40,937 bases of DNA from Pseudomonadota bacterium (lineage in GTDB: Bacteria > Pseudomonadota > Gammaproteobacteria > Eutrophobiales > Eutrophobiaceae). This document shows, piece after piece, positions 34,351 through 40,937 of this stretch. A program made the position numbers and the translations under genes. The notes beneath the pieces are model-generated. The model was given only the letters and a program-made list of their open reading frames with translations, had not been told where the DNA came from and did not search any database. The DNA lies in NCBI GenBank assembly GCA_013112535.1, contig JABFGI010000015.1:1-40937 (forward strand), given 5' to 3'. How positions within the stretch are numbered: the stretch's first letter is position 1; each line of letters starts with the position of its first letter.

Positions 34351-34722
34351 TTAGTCTCCGCCAAATATACCTTTTATTTTACCAACCAAACCCTTTTTTT
34401 CCTGTCCTTTTCTTTTAGCAGCTGCATTAGCCCTGGCTTGATCCGCTTTACTCAACGGTTTTTCTTCACCAGTACTTGCTCCGGAAGCAGAACTACCGCC
34501 AGTCGTTTTTCCATCTAATAGGTTCTTTAGTCTCGAAACAGCTGTAGCATCTTCAACCTTTTGCGTCACTTTCTTGATAAGAAAGTCATCATCATAGTCT
34601 TTTGCCCGGAGCTCGGTAATAAGCTCCATAAGCAATTCATCTTCTTTATCTTTTTTTAAAGCAAGATATAGATGCTCAAGAAGACTCTCTGACCACATAG
34701 TTTGAATTTCTTTATCACTCAT
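34351..34722 (-). CDS. Unrecognised 123-residue protein
   Basis: I do not recognise this protein. The first 70 residues are helical and acidic (MWSESLLEHLYLALKKDKED, LITELRAKDYDDDFLIKKV), followed by a low-complexity Gly/Ser/Thr linker (about 72-85), and a basic tail ending GLVGKIKGIFGGD, which could be an amphipathic or membrane-binding helix. No signal peptide. GAAG lies near the ATG at 34722. It faces the FHA gene tail to tail with a one-base gap, suggesting the two messages overlap. Not enough to assign function. Confidence 0.65.
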   Translation of the reverse strand: MSDKEIQTMWSESLLEHLYLALKKDKEDELLMELITELRAKDYDDDFLIKKVTQKVEDATAVSRLKNLLDGKTTGGSSASGASTGEEKPLSKADQARANAAAKRKGQEKKGLVGKIKGIFGGD

Positions 34723-34911
34723 TATCTTCTAACTCCATGGGGGGTAATTGCCAGTTTCTCCAATATTATCAGGCGAATATGAAAAATAGCAATTTATTCA
34801 AAAATTAACTATAGATATAAGCACATATTATAGGTGCCAGCGACCCTTTCTGATAAAATCGCCACTCCTGATTTAAATATTAAAGTAAAATCAATAACTT
34901 AAAAAATCATT

Positions 34912-35640
34912 ATGAGCGCGCCAGAATTTAACCTCGAAAAACTAGCAACAGAATACGAAGACCGCTCGCCTGTCGCAATAATAAAAATGGCTCTGGAAAA
35001 TTTTAACAATATCGCCATATCATTTAGTGGCGCTGAAGATGTCATCTTAATAGACATAGCCAGCAAAATTAATCCTGACATAAATGTTTTTTCGCTCGAT
35101 ACAGGACGGCTACATGCCGAAACATATCGTTTTATAGAACAGGTTCGTGAACATTACGGTATTAAAATTGAAGCTCTCTCACCCGATGCGGAATCAATAC
35201 AAAAGCTGGTAAAAGAAAAAGGTTTATACAGTTTTTATAAAGACGGACATAAAGAATGTTGTGGTATTCGTAAAGTCATTCCATTAAGACGCAAACTAAT
35301 GAATCTTGATGCATGGATTACAGGACAACGAAAAGATCAAAGCCCTGATACTCGTAATGCAGTTCCAGTCATAGAACGTGATGCCGCTTTTTCTACTTCT
35401 GAAAAAGAGTTAATCAAGTTCAATCCACTGTCAAACTGGACCTCAACTGATATTTGGGAATACATTAGAAACAATGATGTGCCGTTTAATGCACTACATC
35501 AACAAGGTTTTATTAGTATAGGCTGCGAACCTTGTACTCGCGCTGTACTACCGAATCAACACGAACGTGAAGGACGCTGGTGGTGGGAAGAAGCGACACA
35601 AAAAGAATGTGGATTACATGAAGGAAACTTAAAGAAATAA
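34912..35640 (+). CDS. cysH: Adenylylsulfate (APS) reductase, assimilatory
   Basis: 242 residues. It has [14 protein letters not shown] (the nucleotide-binding loop), [11 protein letters not shown], and the iron-sulfur cysteines C116-C117 (HKECCGIRK) and C205-x2-C208 (GCEPCTRA) typical of APS-type enzymes. PAPS-type CysH lacks these four cysteines. ECGLH carries the catalytic Cys (C233). [11 protein letters not shown] is another family motif. It reduces APS to sulfite for cysteine synthesis. It is followed four bases later by a small glutaredoxin-like protein, and cysB lies convergent. A -10-like TAAAAT at 34854 is visible but its -35 is poor. Confidence 0.94.
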   Translation: MSAPEFNLEKLATEYEDRSPVAIIKMALENFNNIAISFSGAEDVILIDIASKINPDINVFSLDTGRLHAETYRFIEQVREHYGIKIEALSPDAESIQKLVKEKGLYSFYKDGHKECCGIRKVIPLRRKLMNLDAWITGQRKDQSPDTRNAVPVIERDAAFSTSEKELIKFNPLSNWTSTDIWEYIRNNDVPFNALHQQGFISIGCEPCTRAVLPNQHEREGRWWWEEATQKECGLHEGNLKK

Positions 35641-35644
35641 CTAT

Positions 35645-35977
35645 ATGAATATTACCTTTGTTAAAAAGATTAAAGCTGACGGTACGCCTTGTCGAAAATG
35701 CGCTGAAGTACAATCACGTCTGGAGAAAGAAGGTTATATCGATAAAATAGATCAGACTGTTATAGCAGATGAACGTGATATGGATAGCAAAGGTATGCAA
35801 CTGGCTAAACAATATAATGTCAATCAGGCACCGTTCTTTATTGTTGAAGAAGAAAACAAGGAAACCAAAGTGTATACCATCTATTTCAAATTCATTAACG
35901 AGATATTAAATGGTAGTAGCAGCGAAGAAGATGCTGTAAAGGATATTTTAGATTCAAACGATCTGGACTTTCTTTAA
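35645..35977 (+). CDS. Thioredoxin/glutaredoxin-like protein with CxxC motif
   Basis: 110 residues, cytoplasmic. FVKKIKADGTPCRKCAEV has a CxxC (C16, C19) in the position of thioredoxin-fold active sites, and YNVNQAPFFIVEE has the cis-proline region. The rest is acidic and helical (SSEEDAVKDIL). It is only four bases after cysH, so it is co-translated. APS reductase needs a thiol reductant (thioredoxin or glutaredoxin), so this protein is a likely dedicated electron donor. That role is inferred from position. Confidence 0.8.
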   Translation: MNITFVKKIKADGTPCRKCAEVQSRLEKEGYIDKIDQTVIADERDMDSKGMQLAKQYNVNQAPFFIVEEENKETKVYTIYFKFINEILNGSSSEEDAVKDILDSNDLDFL

Positions 35978-35982
35978 GTCAT

Positions 35983-36981
<999 letters not shown>

Positions 36982-37049
36982 TTATAAAAATATACATAAT
37001 AATTCCTTTTCAGAATAGGTCCAAAGCTGTAAATTACCTCGCTTTTTAA

Positions 37050-37065
37050 CTAATTATAAAATTAG
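37050..37065. promoter_or_regulatory. Small inverted repeat in the cysB-tauE intergenic region
   Basis: CTAATT-ATAA-AATTAG, a perfect 6-base inverted repeat 20 bases before the tauE-like start. It covers a -10-like TATAAA (37055-37060). It could be an operator, but AT-rich palindromes arise easily by chance. Confidence 0.3.
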
Positions 37066-37084
37066 GCTTAATTAACAAAGACAT

Positions 37085-37867
37085 ATGGATTTTTCATTTA
37101 CTATTATTGGTTTTGCTGTCGGTTTCGTTGTCGGCATGACCGGTGTGGGTGGTGGCTCGTTAATGACACCTATACTCGTACTAGGCTTTCATATACAACC
37201 AGCCGTTGCGGTTGGTACAGACTTGCTATACGCCGCCATCACTAAAACCGGGGGAGTGTTTGTTCATCATAAGCACGGAAATATCCAATGGAAAATTCTA
37301 AGCTTACTGTTTATGGGAAGCGTACCGGCATCACTCTGTTCAATTTTAATTATCAAAAAACTCGATAGTGCTGGCGTTAATTATGATAATTTGATCATGA
37401 CAACACTAAGCATTGCCTTAATTCTTACCGGCGTGTTCTTGCTTAGTCGAAATCAACTGAACAAATTAAGCAAAGAAGAAAATTCCGAATATATAAAAGC
37501 ACTTCATCTCAAATACCGTAAACCCACTACTATCTTCGCCGGCGCATTAATAGGTGTCCTTGTAACCCTGTCTTCAGTTGGTGCTGGTGTTATTGGTGCT
37601 GCTTTTTTATTTTTCTTATACCCAAGATATAAAGCTATAAAAATAGTGGCAACTGATATAGCTCATGCCGTCCCTATCACGGCAATTGCAGGAATAGGCC
37701 ACGCACATATTGGTACAGTTGATTTTATTTTGCTGGGAAATCTAATTGTTGGTTCATTACCAGGTATTTATCTTGGGAGTAAATTTGGTACCTTTTTACC
37801 GGATAAAGCCATGCGACCGATACTTGCCTGCATGCTATTAGCTATCGGAATTCGTCTTGGATTCTAA
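37085..37867 (+). CDS. Sulfite exporter TauE/SafE family membrane protein
   Basis: 260 residues with eight or so membrane helices. The motifs GFVVGMTGVGGGSLMTPIL near the start and GVLVTLSSVGAGVIGAAFL in the second half are the paired G-x-G-x-G signatures of the TauE/SafE repeat. AVAVGTDLLYAAITKT-GVFVHHKHGNI is also typical. Members move sulfite, sulfonates or other organic anions. Its position beside cysB and the APS reductase suggests export of excess sulfite or uptake of a sulfur source. Direction and substrate cannot be told from sequence. Confidence 0.88.
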   Translation: MDFSFTIIGFAVGFVVGMTGVGGGSLMTPILVLGFHIQPAVAVGTDLLYAAITKTGGVFVHHKHGNIQWKILSLLFMGSVPASLCSILIIKKLDSAGVNYDNLIMTTLSIALILTGVFLLSRNQLNKLSKEENSEYIKALHLKYRKPTTIFAGALIGVLVTLSSVGAGVIGAAFLFFLYPRYKAIKIVATDIAHAVPITAIAGIGHAHIGTVDFILLGNLIVGSLPGIYLGSKFGTFLPDKAMRPILACMLLAIGIRLGF

Positions 37868-37996
37868 TTTGTAATTTAGCTTTTATTTTAATTTAACTAC
37901 TTCAGACTTACTTTCGTCTTTTGACACTATTTGTATGAATGTTGTTACTGAACAACTGTATAAAAAAATCCGTATAGTCCGATCATGCAAATAAAA

Positions 37997-38016
37997 AAGC
38001 CCTGAAGTCAGGGCTT
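37997..38016 (-). terminator. Rho-independent terminator (YdcH-like gene)
   Basis: An 8-base stem AAGCCCTG / CAGGGCTT with loop AAGT. On the minus strand it is followed by TTTTTTAT and lies 25 bases past the stop of the gene ending at 38042. It may also act on the plus strand for the TauE/SafE gene. Confidence 0.85.
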
Positions 38017-38041
38017 AATTAAAAAATTCGTTGTTAAAAAG

Positions 38042-38266
38042 TCAATTCATATTATGTCGATAACTTTCAATAATAAATGACATGCGATCTTTTAGTTCCA
38101 GTTTTGTTTTTTTCAACTCTTCAAGTGAAAGCTGTTCAATTGCTACATTTCCTTCATTTGCCTCCTTAACCGTGTTTTTTATTTTAGTATGTTTATCATA
38201 AAGTCGTTTAAAATTATTATTATTATTGAGTAATGAGTTAACTATTTCCTGATCATTTTCAAACAT
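38042..38266 (-). CDS. YdcH/DUF465 family small protein
   Basis: 74 residues. MFENDQEIVNSLLNNNNNFKRLYDKHTKIKNTVKEANEG followed by LSLEELKKTKLELKDRM matches the DUF465 (YdcH) pattern: a short helical hairpin with a K-K-x-K-L-x-L-K-D motif. These small cytoplasmic proteins are widespread in proteobacteria and of unknown function. A strong ribosome site AGGAGGTGTT directly before ATG and a strong terminator after it mark an independently transcribed, probably well-expressed gene. Confidence 0.85.
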   Translation of the reverse strand: MFENDQEIVNSLLNNNNNFKRLYDKHTKIKNTVKEANEGNVAIEQLSLEELKKTKLELKDRMSFIIESYRHNMN

Positions 38267-38578
38267 AACACCTCCTGCTAATTATTGACAAAGATGCTGC
38301 GACATAACTAAAAGGCCGAGACTCGGCGAGATATTGCCTGTAGATTAGACAAATATAGAATGGAATTATTTTTGAAGGGCTTCTCATATTCCTTATGAAA
38401 ACAATAGATCAGATTTTCTAATTCGACAAGAAAAAAATATAATCACATTTTATTCAATAGCTTAACAATTAAAGTTAATCTTTGTATTTACGAATATATT
38501 GTATTTATTTAACATATGTATGGACTCTTATCACTTTCACAACAAAACTATTGGGTATTAAATCTTGTCGAATCAGCT
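38267..38578. other. Intergenic region between YdcH-like gene and metallo-hydrolase gene
   Basis: About 310 AT-rich bases. They hold the YdcH ribosome site (minus strand, 38267-38276), a consensus-like TTGACA at 38285-38290 on the plus strand with no good -10, and a 13-base palindrome GCCGAG-A-CTCGGC at 38315-38327, the most GC-rich spot here. No gene or RNA is recognisable. The promoter of the metallo-hydrolase gene must lie in the right half. Confidence 0.4.
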
Positions 38579-39535
38579 ATGAACACTTTTTTTAATGTAA
38601 TATTTAGAACATCATTTACTTATTGTTTTGTTGTATTAATAAGTGTCTTTTCTTCTTATATTTCTGCTTCTGAAATCGAAAAACAATTTAATTTATCTGA
38701 AATAGCTGATGGTAATTTTCTGCATACCGGTGTACACGTTTCAATTGAAGATAAAAGACATGACGATATTGCGAATATTGGATTTATAATTGGTGAGAAC
38801 TGTGTTGCTGTTATTGACACTGGAGGTTCGATTACAATCGGAACAAAGCTACTGGAAAGTATACGTTCAAAAACAGATAAACCTATTTGTTATGTAATAA
38901 ATACACATATCCACTTTGATCATATTCTTGGTAATAAAGCATTTAATAAAGAACAACCAAAATTTGTCGGTCATTACCAACTTGCCGAAGCCGTCGAACA
39001 AAATAAAAGTTTTTTCCTTGAAAATTATAAAAACGATTTGGGTCTAAACCCTGATGAAAATTCAATAATTGGCCCGGATATTTTAGTTGAAAAAACAATA
39101 CAACTGGACTTGGGAGAACGTAATTTAACGCTGATGCCTTTTCCTACCTCTCATAGTTATAACGATCTAATCGTCATTGATAATATTACCAAAACGTTGT
39201 GGGCGGGAGATTTAATATTTCGCCAGCGCATACCTTCATTAACAGGTAGCCTTAAAGGCTGGTTAAAAACAATGGATGACTTATCAAAACTGGATGTTAA
39301 AAAGGTTATACCTGGTCATGGCGCAGTTGCTGATACGTTTATGCAGGCAATCGAACAACAACAAAAGTATTTTCTAATGTTACTGGAGGAAACCCGAAAT
39401 TCGATTGAAAAAGGCGCATTTATTAACGATGCTATAGAAACCATTGACACAGGAAATAGCTTCAATTGGCTATTACATGAGCAACAACATGCCGGGAATG
39501 TATCCAAAGCTTATACAGAACTGGAATGGGAATAA
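38579..39535 (+). CDS. Exported metallo-beta-lactamase-fold hydrolase (SoxH-like)
   Basis: About 318 residues from ATG 38579, which opens a signal peptide (MNTFFNVIFRTSFTYCFVVL, cleaved near YISA); ATG 38516 would add 21 residues before it. The zinc site is THIHFDHILGN (HxHxDH), with PTSHSYNDLIV, LWAGDLIF and VIPGHGAVAD completing the fold's ligands. The opening ADGNFLHTGVHVSIEDKRHDDIANIGFIIGE resembles the quinoprotein-associated zinc hydrolases related to SoxH. Such proteins often sit beside PQQ enzymes, none of which is here. Substrate unknown. Confidence 0.85.
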   Translation: MNTFFNVIFRTSFTYCFVVLISVFSSYISASEIEKQFNLSEIADGNFLHTGVHVSIEDKRHDDIANIGFIIGENCVAVIDTGGSITIGTKLLESIRSKTDKPICYVINTHIHFDHILGNKAFNKEQPKFVGHYQLAEAVEQNKSFFLENYKNDLGLNPDENSIIGPDILVEKTIQLDLGERNLTLMPFPTSHSYNDLIVIDNITKTLWAGDLIFRQRIPSLTGSLKGWLKTMDDLSKLDVKKVIPGHGAVADTFMQAIEQQQKYFLMLLEETRNSIEKGAFINDAIETIDTGNSFNWLLHEQQHAGNVSKAYTELEWE

Positions 39536-39580
39536 CCGCATGGATAGCGAAAATGCAGTTTTCGCCTAATGCAGCTATTG

Positions 39581-39609
39581 TTGGTACAGAAAAAAAACTG
39601 TTCTATAAT
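39581..39609 (+). promoter_or_regulatory. Probable promoter of the FmdB-like gene
   Basis: TTGGTA (39581-39586), exactly 17 bases, then a perfect TATAAT (39604-39609), 36 bases before the ATG at 39646. One of the clearest sigma-70-type matches in the window. Confidence 0.6.
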
Positions 39610-39645
39610 CTGGGCATCAAATACTTACACCAAGCTACATAAGAT

Positions 39646-39984
39646 ATGCCAAAATACGACTATTACTGTGAAGCTAATGACAAGACTATTGAAGTCGCTC
39701 ATGATATTAATACCAAGTTAAAAACCTGGGGCGAAGTTTGTTTTGCGAGCCAAACACCTCTCGGTGAAACTGACATGTTAGAACCTGTATCTATAAAAAT
39801 AAGACCAATTGCGATTGGTTTTCCAACAGGTAATTCAAAACTCAAAGAGCATGGTTTTACTAAACTAGTAAAACGAGATGATGGTGTTTACGAGAATGTC
39901 ACTGCGACTGGAAGTGAAAAGAGGTACATGAAAGCGGGCGACAAATCATCCATGCCTCACCTGCATAAAAAAATATCTAGCTAA
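39646..39984 (+). CDS. FmdB-like zinc-ribbon family protein, metal site degenerate
   Basis: 112 residues. It starts MPKYDYYCEANDKTIEV, the opening of FmdB-type zinc-ribbon proteins (MP-Y-Y-C), but the CxxC pair is lost: only C8 and C32 remain. The C-terminal half (GNSKLKEHGFTKLVKRDDGV, YENVTATG, EKRYMKAGDKSS) matches a group of about 100-residue proteobacterial proteins that I recall with the same tail. Cytoplasmic, single gene behind its own promoter. Function unknown; probably not a working zinc ribbon. Confidence 0.75.
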   Translation: MPKYDYYCEANDKTIEVAHDINTKLKTWGEVCFASQTPLGETDMLEPVSIKIRPIAIGFPTGNSKLKEHGFTKLVKRDDGVYENVTATGSEKRYMKAGDKSSMPHLHKKISS

Positions 39985-40047
39985 ACCAGCTTTATATTCA
40001 GAGATTTTTCATAATTCTAAGTTAGTTATTTAGTACTTCCATTCTTT

Positions 40048-40066
40048 AATGAGAATAGTTATCATT
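40048..40066. promoter_or_regulatory. Fur-box-like palindrome
   Basis: AATGAGAATAGTTATCATT, a 19-base imperfect palindrome (AATGAGAAT-A-GTTATCATT, 7 of 9 positions symmetric), closely matches the known Fur site style (GATAATGATAATCATTATC). It overlaps a possible promoter (TTCCAT at 40037, 17 bases, TATCAT at 40060), so iron-loaded Fur would block transcription of the gene at 40095. Confidence 0.65.
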
Positions 40067-40094
40067 AGCGTTTATTTATTATATTGGATTATTT

Positions 40095-40694
40095 ATGAAA
40101 ACAATGAAACCATTTTTTTTAGTTTGCGTTAGCTTGATTATTTCTGCTATGACTCATTATCAATTAGCAATGGCAAGCGGCACCATGAGTGAGAAAGATA
40201 TTAGCAATGTTAAAAAAGCTGATGTTGTGAGTGAGGATGATAAAAAGCGTTTATCTATAGCTGCAGGCTTATTAGCTAACTACGAAATTGCTGCAAAAAA
40301 ACTAATTGGCGATTTAGATGTTGAAACCAGCACATCAGAAAGTATTAGTAATCAGGCAAAGGAATTAATTTCATTATCTGAAGAAGTAATCAGTAGTGCG
40401 CAATTTCGTTTGCCACAATGTAAAGAATACCTTGAAAAATCGTTAGTATTAAAAAAACAATTACAAAAGATATCTCATGAGAATCTGGAAAAAGACTATC
40501 ACCACGATGGGGCTTTACCTAAAGCACCAACAGAGTGCTACCACACTAAAGATTTATTCGTTCACCCGGCAACAGTTATAGTATTAACACGTGATGATAC
40601 AACTTTAAATGAAAAGACTAAATCATCAATTAATTCCGAAATAACTGAAGTTCTTGCTCATATTGAATTAGTTAGACAATTGGTTATCTACTAA
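40095..40694 (+). CDS. Secreted helical protein, function unknown, probably Fur-regulated
   Basis: 199 residues. Signal peptide (about 1-27, ending AMA-SGTMSE), then a mostly helical acidic domain (SEDDKKRLSIAAGLLANYEIAAKK), C112 in FRLPQCKEYLEKS, and a His/Cys-rich patch DYHHDGALPKAPTECYHTK followed by LFVHPATVIVLTR. The His residues and the two cysteines could bind metal or form a disulfide in the periplasm. I do not recognise a family. A Fur-box-like palindrome lies 29 bases upstream, pointing to an iron-limitation role. It is followed by a hairpin and then an IS3 element. Confidence 0.75.
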   Translation: MKTMKPFFLVCVSLIISAMTHYQLAMASGTMSEKDISNVKKADVVSEDDKKRLSIAAGLLANYEIAAKKLIGDLDVETSTSESISNQAKELISLSEEVISSAQFRLPQCKEYLEKSLVLKKQLQKISHENLEKDYHHDGALPKAPTECYHTKDLFVHPATVIVLTRDDTTLNEKTKSSINSEITEVLAHIELVRQLVIY

Positions 40695-40727
40695 AAACTT
40701 GCCTGAATAATTTTTTAAAAGCAAAAA

Positions 40728-40752
40728 AGCCCTTGTCTTTAAGACAAGGGCT
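40728..40752. terminator. Hairpin downstream of the secreted-protein gene
   Basis: An 11-base perfect stem AGCCCTTGTCT / AGACAAGGGCT with a 3-base loop. The T-tract (TTTTTTGC) is on the minus strand; on the plus strand only A-run then stem then ATCTG follows. So it is best as a minus-strand terminator for a gene that once lay to the right, though it may also end the plus-strand gene. Confidence 0.65.
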
Positions 40753-40810
40753 ATCTGTTATTAGAGCCTGGCACTTTTGCCTGCACAGCAGGCTTATCCT
40801 TTAGGGGACA

Positions 40811-40937
40811 TGTAACCCTCCCTTAAACTAGTCCCATTTAAATTTAGAGTTCTCCGGCATAAACTGCAATCAAAGGAGAACAATAAATGAAAAAATCACG
40901 CTATTCAGAAGCGCAGATCGTCAAAATATTAAAAGAA
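40811..40937 (+). mobile_element. IS3-family insertion sequence, left (5') end
   Basis: Starts with the terminal repeat TGTAACCCTCCCTTAAAC and contains the start of OrfA with its ribosome site; runs off the window. The first 12 bases match the IS end at 127-116 (minus strand) at 11 positions. Same orientation as the element at the left end of the window. Confidence 0.85.
40887..40937 (+). CDS. IS3-family OrfA, N-terminal fragment
   Basis: 17 residues (MKKSRYSEAQIVKILKE) with AGGAG upstream of the ATG. This is the standard start of IS3-family OrfA helix-turn-helix proteins (the MKKSR-EAQI-LK pattern). The frame is open at the window edge. OrfA is normally joined to OrfB by -1 frameshifting to make the transposase. 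Confidence 0.85.
   Translation, partial: MKKSRYSEAQIVKILKE

Noticed and set aside
40753..40810. GCCTGC-ACA-GCAGGC hairpin as an RNA gene
   Set aside because: It lies in a 58-base gap next to the IS end, has a 6-base stem and no promoter; too little to call.

Overview
The window (40,937 bases, AT-rich) looks like chromosomal DNA of a gammaproteobacterium. The main reason is gene order and content: yicC-gmk-rpoZ-spoT-ridA-recG followed by ubiC-ubiA; rph-rdgB; birA-coaX-SPOR protein; cysB next to an APS-type cysH; plus hemW and sseA. I cannot name a genus. Both window ends lie inside IS3-family insertion sequences: the 3' end of one copy at 1-127 and the 5' end of another at 40811-40937, in the same orientation.

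Layout. 1-2306: an IS3 end that has cut the last gene of a lemA-TPM-TPM-TPM operon (minus strand). 2572-6033: a small zinc-ribbon protein, a 70-residue DksA-like coiled coil, a GIY-YIG protein and a membrane Ser/Thr kinase with a C-terminal dCache sensor. 6148-7308: hemW. 7336-13551: an accessory-looking block with an RND pump and its adaptor, a divergent TetR regulator with a clear palindromic operator, a broken short-chain dehydrogenase and a nitroreductase; it lies between hemW and rdgB, which are close neighbours in many relatives. 13597-14950: rdgB and rph. 15067-24267: a long plus-strand run for RNA turnover, nucleotide metabolism, stringent response, DNA repair and ubiquinone synthesis, ending in an M14 peptidase. 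24246-26645: an L,D-transpeptidase, a TPR protein with the same C-terminal domain, and tRNA-Thr(TGT). 26726-29312: birA-coaX-SPOR. 29392-34722: a VWA-FHA membrane protein, sulfurtransferase, predicted aminopeptidase lipoprotein, second FHA protein and an unknown small protein. 34912-37867: sulfur assimilation (cysH, glutaredoxin-like protein, cysB, TauE/SafE exporter). 38042-40694: YdcH-like protein, SoxH-like metallo-hydrolase, FmdB-like protein and a secreted unknown protein behind a Fur-box-like palindrome.

Themes. Several products could act together: SpoT, omega and the DksA-like mini-protein all touch ppGpp and RNA polymerase; the kinase and two FHA proteins suggest Ser/Thr phospho-signalling; the M14 peptidase, L,D-transpeptidase and SPOR protein act on the envelope. 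No CRISPR array, prophage or biosynthetic gene cluster is visible. The most promising leads for something undescribed are the DksA-like mini-protein, the VWA-FHA protein with repeated threonine motifs in its acidic tail, and the Fur-box secreted protein.
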